The translations under genes were made by a program, and so were the position numbers. A stretch of DNA of 64,000 nt from positions 20,624 through 84,623 of the forward strand of contig QRVH01000006.1 of NCBI GenBank assembly GCA_003458705.1. The letters are read 5' to 3'. This stretch comes from Eubacterium sp. AF22-9. Lineage in GTDB: Bacteria; Bacillota; Clostridia; Lachnospirales; Lachnospiraceae. The notes beneath the pieces are model-generated. The model did no database searches and had not been told where the DNA came from. It saw nothing but the letters and a program-made list of their open reading frames with translations. Of the stretch, positions 1-8,045 are shown in pieces (position 1 is the first letter of the stretch; each line of letters opens with the position of its first letter).

Positions 1-968
1 AAATACGGAATCATGTTCGTTATGCCGACAATCACACTTATAAGCACTGCATAAGGCAGCTTGAGAATCAGCATGATAATAAAGCAGATAATCATGACAA
101 TAATTGAGTCAAATGATTTGCCGATAATATAATTAATAAAAATGCTTGCACAATTCTTACAGATGATGCGTGTATTGTCTGCTGTTTTCCTAGGAAGCAC
201 GGCATATAAAAATCTCTTAAAATGATAAAAAATATTCTTATTATCAGAAATCATGTAGATGGACACGATAATTGCAATAACAAGGTTTAACACACCCGAA
301 AGAATGGCCATGGATGTATTAAGAATGTAAGGAACCATATTGGTAAGTGCATCAGTCATGTAGTCAACAAGTTTAGGAAGAGCATCTTCAATCTTCTGAT
401 TAATGAAATTGTAATCAATAGAAGAATTGGCGTGCTTATCTTCAAACTCAGTAAACCAGTTGCGGATATTCTCGTACCATACAGGAGCCTGATTGGCAAT
501 CTCTGTAATACTTTTGTATATCTGAGGCACAACAAAGCCTATTAATATTGCAAATGCGCCAACTGCTATCAGGTAAGCAACAAGAATTGAAAGCATTTTG
601 GCGGCTTTCTTGGACTTGATATGGCATACCCCCATGAAGAACCTGTTATAAAGGGTCTTGATAAACGGATAAAGAACAAGCGCAATCATGGCACCAATAA
701 GAAATGGTGACAGTATATTGAATATATTGCCCAATGACTTGACGGTTGCAGGCCAGTTACCAATGAACTTATATATAAGAATTGCACCTAGCACAAAAAG
801 CAGACCATATATAACAATTGTAAAGTATTTGCTGTTAGGCTGGAATACATTCTTGCCAACAGCTTTGTCAGGTTTTGGCGGCTGTTCATGTTCAGAATCA
901 AGATTAATAGCCTCAATTGGAATATTGTCAACGTGTTTTGGCTGTTGTTCGAATTTTTTTAACTTCAT
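1..968 (-). CDS. AI-2E family transporter (C-terminus beyond window edge)
   Basis: The reading frame starts at ATG 968 and runs open to base 1, so the last part of the protein is outside the window. About 322 residues are visible. A charged N-terminal tail is followed by several long hydrophobic segments. The last residues visible include GITNMIPYF, the conserved signature of the AI-2E/YdiK permease family. Members are polytopic inner-membrane proteins; a few export autoinducer-2 or exchange sodium for protons, but most have no known substrate. A clear promoter lies upstream on the same strand. The family call is firm; the substrate is unknown. Confidence 0.88.
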   Translation of the reverse strand, partial: MKLKKFEQQPKHVDNIPIEAINLDSEHEQPPKPDKAVGKNVFQPNSKYFTIVIYGLLFVLGAILIYKFIGNWPATVKSLGNIFNILSPFLIGAMIALVLYPFIKTLYNRFFMGVCHIKSKKAAKMLSILVAYLIAVGAFAILIGFVVPQIYKSITEIANQAPVWYENIRNWFTEFEDKHANSSIDYNFINQKIEDALPKLVDYMTDALTNMVPYILNTSMAILSGVLNLVIAIIVSIYMISDNKNIFYHFKRFLYAVLPRKTADNTRIICKNCASIFINYIIGKSFDSIIVMIICFIIMLILKLPYAVLISVIVGITNMIPY

Positions 969-1039
969 ATCAACTCTCTTTTCTTAATAAATGTATATTA
1001 AATATAAATATTTTCTCTTAAAATTGGGAATATAATAGA

Positions 1040-1068
1040 ATTATAAGGTGTATAAAGGCACATATCAA
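1040..1068 (-). promoter_or_regulatory. Sigma-A type promoter for the AI-2E transporter
   Basis: On the minus strand TTGATA (1068-1063) and a perfect TATAAT (1045-1040) are separated by 17 bases. This gives a predicted start near 1033 and a leader of about 65 bases before the ATG at 968. Confidence 0.6.
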
Positions 1069-1151
1069 TATAAAAAACATGGTAAAATGATGAAAAAACA
1101 AGAAAATTATAAAAAAAGATAAATTGTTCTTAAATAAATACAAAAAAGTGC

Positions 1152-1180
1152 TTGCATTTTATTAAACCATGCTATAGAAT
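1152..1180 (+). promoter_or_regulatory. Sigma-A type promoter for tRNA-Lys
   Basis: TTGCAT (1152-1157), a 17-base spacer and TAGAAT (1175-1180) lie about 50 bases upstream of the mature tRNA. Confidence 0.5.
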
Positions 1181-1228
1181 ATCACTTGTGCTTGAGACAA
1201 CACAAAAGCACAGAACAAAATAAGTTAC

Positions 1229-1301
1229 GCACCGCTAGCTCAGTTGGTAGAGCACCTGACTCTTAATCAGGGTGTCCAGGGTTCGAACCCCTGGCGGTGC
1301 A
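1229..1301 (+). tRNA. tRNA-Lys (anticodon CTT)
   Basis: A 73-base cloverleaf. The acceptor arms GCACCGC and GCGGTGC pair perfectly, with discriminator A at 1301. The anticodon stem CCTGA/TCAGG encloses the loop CTCTTAA with anticodon CTT, reading AAG lysine codons. The T arm has the standard GGTTCGAACCC loop. The CCA end is not encoded. It appears to be a single-gene transcript. Confidence 0.96.
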
Positions 1302-1307
1302 CTGGAA

Positions 1308-1350
1308 GGTCTTATGATTTAGGGAATCCTAGGTTGTAAGGCTTTTATTT
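1308..1350 (+). terminator. Intrinsic terminator after tRNA-Lys
   Basis: GGTCTTA pairs with TAAGGCT around an inner GG-AATCC hairpin, and is followed by TTTTATTTTT. Confidence 0.5.
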
Positions 1351-1368
1351 TTATGTTAAGACAAATGT

Positions 1369-1397
1369 TTGACATAAATATATGAATAGAGTATTAT
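1369..1397 (+). promoter_or_regulatory. Promoter of the antisense RNA (antitoxin)
   Basis: A perfect TTGACA (1369-1374), a 17-base spacer and TATTAT (1392-1397) point towards the 3' end of the small toxin gene. Transcription should start near 1404. Confidence 0.65.
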
Positions 1398-1403
1398 GAT
1401 AAT

Positions 1404-1496
1404 ACAAAGGAACTTACCGATAGACGGCTAGCTTTGTAGATTAGAGAGTTAAAAAATAACTGCCCAAACTGTCCAGGCTGGGGCGGTTATTTTTTT
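1404..1496 (+). ncRNA. Probable type I antitoxin RNA (antisense to the small toxin mRNA)
   Basis: A short non-coding transcript of about 93 bases is predicted between a strong promoter and a strong terminator. Its 3' part (1451-1496) lies antisense to the stop codon and terminator of the toxin mRNA. This convergent, 3'-overlapping layout matches the txpA/RatA class of type I systems in Firmicutes. The 5' part also contains a TAGACGGCTAGCTTT-like string resembling the toxin leader (TAGGCGGTTAGCCTTT), so the two transcripts begin with related sequence. The RNA has not been shown to exist; the call rests on promoter, terminator and layout. Confidence 0.55.
1451..1496. terminator. Bidirectional terminator shared by toxin mRNA and antisense RNA
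   Basis: AATAACTGCCC pairs with GGGGCGGTTATT. A-rich sequence lies on one side and T7 on the other, so each strand ends with a U tract. It serves both convergent transcripts. Confidence 0.75.
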
Positions 1497-1582
1497 GTCT
1501 TTTTATCAGAAAGAATAACAACAAGTGTTATAACTTCAATTAATACAAGTGTGTATGTAAGAAGATCTGAAAAAGTTAGCAC
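1487..1582 (-). CDS. Putative holin-like small membrane toxin (type I TA), 31 aa
   Basis: The gene starts at GTG 1582 and stops at TAA 1487, giving 31 residues. The order is a short N-terminus (MLTFSDLLTY), one hydrophobic helix of about 17 residues, and a basic tail (SDKKTKK). This is the form of the Firmicutes holin-like toxins (Hol-Tox type, related to TxpA/BsrG), which damage the membrane when overexpressed. A very strong ribosome site, GAAAGGAGGTGAT, precedes the start but is predicted to be locked in a hairpin. The gene has its own promoter, and its 3' end overlaps the convergent antisense RNA. Toxicity is inferred from family and layout. Confidence 0.7.
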   Translation of the reverse strand: MLTFSDLLTYTLVLIEVITLVVILSDKKTKK

Positions 1583-1590
1583 GCCTATCA

Positions 1591-1607
1591 CCTCCTTTCA
1601 AAAGAGG
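1591..1607 (-). promoter_or_regulatory. Hairpin sequestering the toxin Shine-Dalgarno
   Basis: In the toxin mRNA, CCUCUUU pairs with AAGGAGG across a 3-base loop (one G-U pair), so the whole ribosome site is base paired. Such self-sequestration is common in type I toxin mRNAs, where processing or refolding is needed for translation. Confidence 0.55.
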
Positions 1608-1649
1608 CTAAAGGCTAACCGCCTACCGTGAATGATAAGTCCCAAAGAA

Positions 1650-1678
1650 ATAATAGCATAGCCGGAATTTAAATACAA
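1650..1678 (-). promoter_or_regulatory. Promoter of the small toxin gene
   Basis: On the minus strand TTGTAT (1678-1673), a 17-base spacer and TATTAT (1655-1650) predict a leader of about 60 bases before the GTG start. Confidence 0.5.
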
Positions 1679-1723
1679 AAAAACAACGCAATGCAACAAT
1701 TGAGAATTGAAGATGTTAATATC

Positions 1724-1753
1724 TTGACAATATGATATCAAAATGATATCATA
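1724..1753 (+). promoter_or_regulatory. Promoter with embedded palindromic operator for the SPFH operon
   Basis: TTGACA (1724-1729), a 17-base spacer and TATCAT (1747-1752) form a good sigma-A promoter. A perfect inverted repeat fills the space between and over the -10: TATGATATCA (1731-1740), AAA, then TGATATCATA (1744-1753). A bound protein would block RNA polymerase, so this is probably a repressor operator. The ribbon-helix-helix protein of the same operon is the natural candidate for autoregulation (inference). Confidence 0.65.
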
Positions 1754-1831
1754 CGAATATCAACAAAGACACCGTTAAAAGAATAATCAATAACAAGATT
1801 AATAATCAGGGTGTTAAGGAGGTATTTTTAT

Positions 1832-2884
1832 ATGGAAGAAAAGGTTTTGAAGAAAAGCAAGAATGGTCTGATAATGGTTACACTGTTTATATTACTTTAC
1901 GCAGCAGCTATAGCAGCAATTATTGTTGGTTCGATTATGGTTGAACAGGCAGAGACTAAAGCAGGATGGATAGTACTTATCGTTGCAGGTGGTGTATACG
2001 CAGCAATAGGCTGGATATTCTTTATCGGTCTTAAGGTATTAAAGCCACAGGAAGCACTTGTGCTTACACTTTTTGGCAAGTATGTTGGAACTATTAAAGA
2101 AGCGGGATTTTACTTTGTGAATCCTTTTTGTGTGGCTGTTAACCCGGCAGCGTCAACTAAGCTTAATCAGAGCGGTGATGTGACAGGCGATGGAAATAAG
2201 CTTGATCTGGCAAGTATGGCAGGTGTTGCAGGAATGGCAATTGCAGCGGGAAATAATTCGCAGTCAGCTAATAAGAAGATTTCACTTAAGATAATGACAT
2301 TGAGCAACAGCAGACAGAAGATTAATGACTGCCTTGGTAATCCTGTTGAGATTGGCATTGCGGTTATGTGGAAAGTGACAGATACAGCTAAGGCAGTGTT
2401 TAATGTAGATAATTATAAGGAATATCTTTCATTACAATGTGACAGTGCACTCCGTAATATTGTACGCATGTATCCATATGATGTTGCAGAAAATGTAGAT
2501 ACAACGGGAGATGGAATTGCAGATGAGGGAAGCCTTCGAGGTTCAAGTGAAGTTGTAGCAGAAAGAATAAGAAAAGAAATCCAGGGCAAAGTAGCAGATG
2601 CCGGACTTGAGATAATAGAAGCACGAATTACATATCTTGCGTATGCACCTGAGATAGCAGCAGTAATGCTTCAGAGACAGCAGGCATCAGCAATAGTAGA
2701 TGCAAGAAAGATGATAGTTGATGGTGCTGTAGGAATGGTAGAGATGGCACTTGAGAGATTATCAGAAAAACAGGTTATAGAGCTTGATGAAGAGAGAAAA
2801 GCAGCTATGGTATCCAACCTTTTAGTCGTCCTTTGTGGAAACAAAGATGCCCAGCCAGTAGTTAATTCAGGAAGTCTTTACTAA
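1832..2884 (+). CDS. SPFH/band-7 domain membrane protein
   Basis: The start is ATG 1832, nine bases after AAGGAGG; a GTG further upstream (1811) lies before the ribosome site. The 350-residue protein has two hydrophobic segments (about 13-36 and 46-67), then an SPFH domain beginning near [16 protein letters not shown] and continuing through [15 protein letters not shown] and a helical LQRQQA region. SPFH proteins oligomerise at membranes and form flotillin- or HflK-like scaffolds. The stop codon overlaps the ATG of the next gene, so the two are translationally coupled. The specific role is unknown. Confidence 0.85.
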   Translation: MEEKVLKKSKNGLIMVTLFILLYAAAIAAIIVGSIMVEQAETKAGWIVLIVAGGVYAAIGWIFFIGLKVLKPQEALVLTLFGKYVGTIKEAGFYFVNPFCVAVNPAASTKLNQSGDVTGDGNKLDLASMAGVAGMAIAAGNNSQSANKKISLKIMTLSNSRQKINDCLGNPVEIGIAVMWKVTDTAKAVFNVDNYKEYLSLQCDSALRNIVRMYPYDVAENVDTTGDGIADEGSLRGSSEVVAERIRKEIQGKVADAGLEIIEARITYLAYAPEIAAVMLQRQQASAIVDARKMIVDGAVGMVEMALERLSEKQVIELDEERKAAMVSNLLVVLCGNKDAQPVVNSGSLY

Positions 2885-3087
2885 TGGCAGATTCAGGTAA
2901 GAAACAGGTTCCTCTCCGGTTATCAGCTAAACTCTATGATGCCATTGCAGCGTGGGCAGAGGACGATTTCAGATCTGTGAATGGACAGATAGAGTACCTG
3001 CTGACCGAGTGTGTACGACAGAGAAAGAAGAATGGTGCGCCAGTTCCGCACGAACTTGATGTTCCACCAGACTTAGATATCAGGTAG
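2884..3087 (+). CDS. Arc-like ribbon-helix-helix protein, 67 aa
   Basis: The ATG overlaps the TAA of the SPFH gene (TAATG). Residues 8-50 fit a ribbon-helix-helix fold: a short strand (VPLRLSAK), helix A ([13 protein letters not shown]) and helix B after [10 protein letters not shown]. The tail is basic then proline-rich. Arc/MetJ-type proteins dimerise and bind short palindromes, and the operon promoter carries one. It may therefore autoregulate the operon. Some SPFH-partner RHH proteins may have other roles. Confidence 0.75.
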   Translation: MADSGKKQVPLRLSAKLYDAIAAWAEDDFRSVNGQIEYLLTECVRQRKKNGAPVPHELDVPPDLDIR

Positions 3088-3121
3088 AATGAAAAAAATA
3101 AATATATAACTATTATATATT

Positions 3122-3168
3122 AAAACCTCTCCATACCGACATTATAAATGCTGGTATGGAGAGGTTTT
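3122..3168. terminator. Bidirectional terminator between convergent genes
   Basis: AAAACCTCTCCATACC pairs with GGTATGGAGAGGTTTT over 16 bases, with A and T runs at the ends. It closes the SPFH operon and the minus-strand FliD-like gene. Confidence 0.8.
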
Positions 3169-3180
3169 AAATATACAATA

Positions 3181-3198
3181 TTGAACAAATCGGACATC
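3181..3198 (+). repeat. Non-coding copy of the dispersed TTG-N5-ATCGGACAT motif
   Basis: TTGAACAAATCGGACAT lies outside any gene. Other exact copies are at 10241, 16934, 18750, 25568 and 47769 on the plus strand and 35005-35021 on the minus strand. A one-mismatch copy is at 28177-28193 on the minus strand. Confidence 0.5.
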
Positions 3199-3225
3199 AT
3201 ATATGCATATCCGTTATCAGAAATT

Positions 3226-3918
3226 CTAACTGCGAGAATTAAACTTACTTGTCATAAGTGAATATAAATCATCCGACGAGTTAGAGGCAGCACCTGATGA
3301 TGTATATGAGTTGGTAACATAATTAATGTTAGCCTTTGCAAGTGATGATACATTAGAGCCAATAATTCCAAGCCTTTTTGCAAATTCTGATGATGTTCCA
3401 AATGCTTTCTTTAAAGTATCTGTATCAGCAGCCTTAAGCTTCTTTTCATCGATTGAAAGAGAACCGTCTTCTTTAAGTGTAATTCCTACTGCAGATAATG
3501 TTTCATAGTTCTCTTTAACTGATTCCTTTAACAGCTCAGAACACATAGAATTGATGGAACTTGATGTTTTACCAAGGGTGTTATAGAGCTTATTATAAGA
3601 ATCAACTACAGATTTGATATCCGCATATATTGCAGAATAATCACCGTTTTTTTCAGCATCAGCGAAAAGAGTTGATTTCTCATCAGTGAATTTAGCTGCA
3701 TTTTCTGTAACAGAATCAGCATCATCCTTAATGTCTTCGTAAGCGTCTTTCTGTAACTTCTTAGTAAGTGAAGAAGTTGAAGTGTCAGTTTTTTTGGAAA
3801 GCAGGCTTGTAAGGCTGTCATCATCCTTATTCTGGATGTAATCAAGCAGGGTCTTTGATGAAGGCTCAATGCCTGCTTTAAGCTGGTTAGCTGCCAGCAT
3901 CTGTGATGTAATCCGCAT
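3226..3918 (-). CDS. FliD C-terminal-like protein, 230 aa
   Basis: It starts MRITSQMLAANQ after a strong AAGGAGG site. The N-terminus resembles the MRIT start of flagellin and hook-associated proteins. The middle and C-terminal part (SYNKLYNTLG, ETLSAVGITLKEDGSLSIDEKKLK, DTLKKAFG, LAKANINYVTNSYTSSG) resembles the C-terminal region of the flagellar cap FliD, which is usually about twice as long. It stands alone, with no flagellar genes nearby. It could be a flagellar accessory protein or a surface protein built from FliD parts. The resemblance is by eye and needs a profile search. Confidence 0.5.
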   Translation of the reverse strand: MRITSQMLAANQLKAGIEPSSKTLLDYIQNKDDDSLTSLLSKKTDTSTSSLTKKLQKDAYEDIKDDADSVTENAAKFTDEKSTLFADAEKNGDYSAIYADIKSVVDSYNKLYNTLGKTSSSINSMCSELLKESVKENYETLSAVGITLKEDGSLSIDEKKLKAADTDTLKKAFGTSSEFAKRLGIIGSNVSSLAKANINYVTNSYTSSGAASNSSDDLYSLMTSKFNSRS

Positions 3919-4031
3919 AAATTTCCTCCTTATATATCAAGTGTGATTGAATACACATTTATCAGCTGAATATAATATCGGATAAAACAAGCTGAAACTT
4001 AACATACTACCTTCGAAAGGAGGTGGCAGAT

Positions 4032-4241
4032 ATGCTTCCAGCATTTGACTATAATCATGAAAAAGACGAATATAAAAACGGATATAGTGATGGACAGGGT
4101 GACAAGAGTTTTGATGACGGTGAAAATGAATTTGCCAGCAATCTTGACGAGAGTGATGTAATGCGTCCAGTCAATTCGCTAGATGATTATACAAGTTTCC
4201 TTTTGTGGGGAACTGATTTTGACGACAAGAATAATATCTAA
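4032..4241 (+). CDS. Small acidic hypothetical protein, 69 aa
   Basis: ATG 4032 follows GAAAGGAGGTG at 4014-4025, which excludes the upstream GTG at 4023. The peptide is strongly acidic (many D and E, few K) and has no membrane segment or known motif. The good ribosome site and coding bias suggest a real gene. Not recognised. Confidence 0.55.
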   Translation: MLPAFDYNHEKDEYKNGYSDGQGDKSFDDGENEFASNLDESDVMRPVNSLDDYTSFLLWGTDFDDKNNI

Positions 4242-4335
4242 AAATAGTATTAATAATTTATTAATCTTTGAAAGGCTGATTGACTGAATATTTTCAATGT
4301 TATATGATAAGCGAAAATGGAGGTATGAGTTTAGT

Positions 4336-5202
4336 ATGTATGGGTATATAGTTGTTGATCAGCCAGAACTTAAATTCAGAGAATTTGATAAATACCGCTC
4401 ATACTATTGTGGTCTGTGCGATTCGCTGGCAGAAGCGCATGGATTGAAGGGGCAGATTTCCTTAAGCTATGATATGACATTTCTGGTTATACTTCTTACA
4501 GGGTTGTATGAACCGGAAACTATATACTCTGAGGAACGTTGCGTCACACATCCATTAAGAAAGCATCCTGTGAGGCGTAACGTTGTTTCAGATTATGTTG
4601 CGGATATGAATGTCCTTCTGACATATTACAAATGTATGGACGACTGGTACGATGAGAAAAAGGTCTTGAAAAGAACTTATGCCGGAGTATTGAAAAAAGA
4701 TATTAAAAAGCTTGAGAAGAAATATCCTCATAAGGCAGAGATTATAAGGAAAAGCCTTTCTAAGTTGTCAGAATATGAAAAAGCACAGGAAACAAATATT
4801 GACAAGCCGGCAGAGCAGTTTGGTATACTGTTAGGTGAAGTTGCTGCCATGAAAGATGATGAGTGGAGTGATGAGTTAAGGGTGCTTGGCAATAATCTTG
4901 GCAGATTTATATATCTGCTGGATGCATATGATGATTTGGAAAAAGATGATAAAAAGAACAATTATAATGTATTTAAGTATCATAAGGATGTAGAGGATTT
5001 TGATACATTTGCAGAAAACATACTTAAAGCGTATATGGCAGGATGTGCAAGGGCTTTTGAGAGACTGCCGATTCTTGCTAATGCAGAACTGTTAAGAAAT
5101 ATCATATATTCAGGTGTATGGACAAAGTTCTACGCCGCCAGAAGGAAGAAAAATAATACTGCCGGTAAGCAGTTGGAGGAACATAATGACAGATCCATAT
5201 AA
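4336..5202 (+). CDS. DUF5685 family protein
   Basis: The start [22 protein letters not shown] is chosen because this is where the family usually begins, with GGAGG 12 bases upstream; in-frame starts exist back to 4297. Motifs include [28 protein letters not shown], and [13 protein letters not shown] near the C-terminus, characteristic of DUF5685 in Lachnospiraceae and Clostridia. The cysteine pair and conserved acidic residues suggest metal binding, but no function is established. The 3' end overlaps the following J-domain gene by 17 bases, so they form an operon. Confidence 0.72.
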   Translation: MYGYIVVDQPELKFREFDKYRSYYCGLCDSLAEAHGLKGQISLSYDMTFLVILLTGLYEPETIYSEERCVTHPLRKHPVRRNVVSDYVADMNVLLTYYKCMDDWYDEKKVLKRTYAGVLKKDIKKLEKKYPHKAEIIRKSLSKLSEYEKAQETNIDKPAEQFGILLGEVAAMKDDEWSDELRVLGNNLGRFIYLLDAYDDLEKDDKKNNYNVFKYHKDVEDFDTFAENILKAYMAGCARAFERLPILANAELLRNIIYSGVWTKFYAARRKKNNTAGKQLEEHNDRSI

Positions 5203-5986
5203 AGTGTTGGGGGTATCAAGGGATGCTTCCGATGATGAAGTGAAAAAAGCATACAGAACACTGAGCCGAAAGTATCATCCTGATGCTAACATTAATAATC
5301 CTAATAAGGATCAGGCAGAAGAGATGTTTAAGCTTGTACAGCAGGCTTATAACCAGATAATGCGTGAGCGTGAGGGCGGATACAGTAGTCAGTCATACAG
5401 CCAGACGCGTTATGGTACAGGTCGTTCAGATCATTATGGTTATGATGGTGATTATCAGAACCAGTCACAGGGCGGATATGGAGATTTCGGAAGCTTCTGG
5501 GGATTTGGTCCATTTGGATTTGGTGGATATACAGGAAGCTATGGTGGCAATGGATATGGCAGTGATAATCTCAATGGCAATGATCCTACAACAGTGCATC
5601 TGAGGGCAGCAGCTAATTATATTAATAACTCTAGTTATGATGAAGCTATTAATGTGCTTAACAACATAACTGACCGTGATGGAAGATGGTACTACTACAG
5701 TGCGTTGGCACATCTTGGAAAAGGAGAAGAAGCTACAGCTTTGGAAGATGCCAAGCGTGCTTTGGATTCTGATCCTGACAATATGCAGTATCAGTTGCTG
5801 TATCAGCGTATTGCAAGCGGTGGAAGCTGGTATGCAGGAAGAAGGACACAGTATCAGGGACCGTCATCTACAACATATTGTACAGGCTGTGCTCCGTGGG
5901 TTGCACTCTGCCTGTGTTCAAATATATGTATGCCTATGTGCTGTGGCTATGGTTCAGGCGGCTATTATCCGGGTGGAAGCATATAA
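5186..5986 (+). CDS. J-domain (DnaJ-like) protein with helical repeats
   Basis: The start is ATG 5186 with TTGGAGGA just upstream, inside the end of the DUF5685 gene. Residues 1-65 form a J domain with the HPD tripeptide (KYHPDA), which stimulates Hsp70 ATPase activity. A glycine/tyrosine-rich linker follows (about 70-130), then a TPR-like helical region ([20 protein letters not shown]) and a cysteine-rich C-terminus ([23 protein letters not shown]). It is not canonical DnaJ, since the zinc-finger and C-terminal substrate domains are absent. Client proteins are unknown; the DUF5685 neighbour is a possible partner. Confidence 0.8.
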   Translation: MTDPYKVLGVSRDASDDEVKKAYRTLSRKYHPDANINNPNKDQAEEMFKLVQQAYNQIMREREGGYSSQSYSQTRYGTGRSDHYGYDGDYQNQSQGGYGDFGSFWGFGPFGFGGYTGSYGGNGYGSDNLNGNDPTTVHLRAAANYINNSSYDEAINVLNNITDRDGRWYYYSALAHLGKGEEATALEDAKRALDSDPDNMQYQLLYQRIASGGSWYAGRRTQYQGPSSTTYCTGCAPWVALCLCSNICMPMCCGYGSGGYYPGGSI

Positions 5987-6000
5987 TAATCAATTAATAA

Positions 6001-6043
6001 GGGATGTTACCAGACTATTGTGTTAAGGTAACATCCCATTTTT
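6001..6043. terminator. Bidirectional terminator
   Basis: GGGATGTTACC pairs with GGTAACATCCC and is followed by ATTTTT. It sits between the convergent J-domain and DUF885 genes. Confidence 0.75.
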
Positions 6044-6047
6044 AATG

Positions 6048-7856
6048 TTATTTTTCTTTTTTAATCCATGCATCAAGGTTGTTAAATAATATATCAAACT
6101 GCACAGGACCCATGTCGAGTATATACTGATGAAAATTTTTAAGATTGAATTTATCAGAAAGTTCACTTTGTGCCTTAGTCTTTAACTGCTCAAATCCTAA
6201 CATTCCAAGAACATATTTGCAATAATTGCCCGGGTCAGAGACAAATGCGTAATACATTTCGTGAGCGACTGATTTATCATCAAAACCATACTGGCTGATG
6301 TATTTGTAAACATCATCTTCACTCCATCCATAGTAATTAACGCCAATATCCCCTTTTGCATAAAGGCACAGGACAGTGGCATAATTAGCAGCATACATTT
6401 TGTTAAGTGCATCGTTGCCGGTCTGTGCATAATTATAAGAAAGAACTTCAACATATGATGCCCAGCCTTCAACATATCCGCCTGGTGCAAGAATGTATCT
6501 TATCCAGTCAGGATTGGTTGCGGCAAAATACTGTGTCTGGTACATGTGTCCCGGATACCCTTCATGTGCAAGTGTAGGATATAATTCACTCGCAGAAGTG
6601 CCTGAAGAATTGATGTATATTGAATTGATATCAAGGTTATCAAGCTGCGGAATAAAGTACATAGCCGGACTGGTGTAGTCCTCAAGCGCCTTTGACACAT
6701 ATTTGATATTATAATTCACATCTGGAATCTCAGGGAAATCATCGGTTATTCTTTTCTTAAGGTCGGTAAGAATACCAACCGGGTCAGTCATATTGAATGA
6801 AAATGTGTCAAATTTATCAAGAATAGAGGAGTCTTTAAGCGCAAGCGACTGCATTTTAAGCATATATTTCTTGATATAAGAATCAACCAGCTTATCGTAT
6901 TCGTCAACAGATTTGCTCCAGCCAAGTGTTGAAGAGAGTATATATTCAAAATACCGAGAACCATCAGGATAATTGCATAAACCGCCTGAATATCTGTTAG
7001 AGCCTTTCAATGAAGTAAGCATATTTACAAGGGACTGGTATCCTGGAATTACATGTTCATTGACTGCGGACACATTTTTAGCTTTATAATCTGCAATATC
7101 CTGTGAAGAAAGTCCGTCAACAGAAGCAAGCTTTTCGTTAAAGGTTGATATCATTGCACCATCTTCTAAACCGGCAGTCTCAAGAAATGAGTTGCAGCTT
7201 TCAATTACCTCATCGGCAAGGGTGTCTTCCATAAAATATCCGTTATCAGCACGAAGCTTCTCAAATGCAGCCATATTTTCAAAATATCCGTCAACATCGC
7301 AGAGCAGCTCAATATATTCGTCAATATCTTTCTTTTCTTCAAATGTATATTCAGCAAAAAGCAGTGGCAGCTGGACATGAATACCTGTAGTTGTCTGAAG
7401 CTGTGTATTAAACATGTACAAATCACTGTATTCCAGCTCATTTTCCATATACATAAGAAGCTCATCAAGCGTTATCTGTTGTTTTGCTGAAAGTGTGCTT
7501 CTGTCAAATGATTTAAGCGTTGATATTATGTCGGTGTAATCTGAGGAGTCATCGGGATTGTCAAGGTCGTAGCGGCCAAGAGTAATCTCATAATCGTTAA
7601 TTCCGAAATCCCTGGGGTGTTCGACATAGGCATGCAAAGATACCATATCGGCACTTAACAGGTCAGCAAACAGGTTGTTTACATAATCCGTGAAATCAGT
7701 GTTATCCTCTGTGGCAGATATAGTAGTTTCTGATATCTGCTTCTGATTCCAGGGCAGGCTGCAGCCAGACAGGGTAATTACCATTATAAAAACTATCAGC
7801 AGGCTCACAGCCTTGTTAAGAAATTGATGTAAAAGGCAAAGTTGTTTATTACGCAT
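6048..7856 (-). CDS. DUF885 family zinc-peptidase-like lipoprotein
   Basis: The start is placed at ATG 7856 (MRNKQLCLLHQF) because GAGG lies six bases upstream; the open frame continues to 7991. A signal peptide ends in the lipobox LSGC (Cys32), so the protein should be a lipoprotein on the outer face of the membrane. Length 602 residues. The HEGYPGH motif at 431-437 is the DUF885 hallmark, an HExxH-like zinc site related to gluzincin peptidases. Expected role: peptidase at the cell surface; the substrate is not known. Confidence 0.85.
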   Translation of the reverse strand: MRNKQLCLLHQFLNKAVSLLIVFIMVITLSGCSLPWNQKQISETTISATEDNTDFTDYVNNLFADLLSADMVSLHAYVEHPRDFGINDYEITLGRYDLDNPDDSSDYTDIISTLKSFDRSTLSAKQQITLDELLMYMENELEYSDLYMFNTQLQTTTGIHVQLPLLFAEYTFEEKKDIDEYIELLCDVDGYFENMAAFEKLRADNGYFMEDTLADEVIESCNSFLETAGLEDGAMISTFNEKLASVDGLSSQDIADYKAKNVSAVNEHVIPGYQSLVNMLTSLKGSNRYSGGLCNYPDGSRYFEYILSSTLGWSKSVDEYDKLVDSYIKKYMLKMQSLALKDSSILDKFDTFSFNMTDPVGILTDLKKRITDDFPEIPDVNYNIKYVSKALEDYTSPAMYFIPQLDNLDINSIYINSSGTSASELYPTLAHEGYPGHMYQTQYFAATNPDWIRYILAPGGYVEGWASYVEVLSYNYAQTGNDALNKMYAANYATVLCLYAKGDIGVNYYGWSEDDVYKYISQYGFDDKSVAHEMYYAFVSDPGNYCKYVLGMLGFEQLKTKAQSELSDKFNLKNFHQYILDMGPVQFDILFNNLDAWIKKEK

Positions 7857-7938
7857 ACTAATCCTCATTTCTGTCTTAATTAATATTATAAGAAATATTG
7901 ATTTATTATTCACATATTGTATCATACTTAATACAGAC

Positions 7939-7967
7939 TTGACACTTATTGTAAATTTTTCTATGAT
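7939..7967 (+). promoter_or_regulatory. Sigma-A type promoter for metG-tatD
   Basis: TTGACA (7939-7944), a 17-base spacer and TATGAT (7962-7967) predict a start near 7974, leaving a leader of about 70 bases. That leaves no room for a T-box. Confidence 0.65.
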
Positions 7968-8045
7968 AAAGTTTACGGATAAATGATTCACACTACATTT
8001 GCGTTATAGCGATGAATTAAAATAATAGATTATGGAGGAAATGAT

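Noticed and set aside
688..987. Plus-strand ORF across the N-terminal part of the AI-2E transporter
   Set aside because: It is the antisense shadow of a clear minus-strand gene with the family motif and promoter.
7974..8045. T-box or SAM riboswitch upstream of metG
   Set aside because: The leader is only about 70 bases and holds no T-box sequence or specifier structure.
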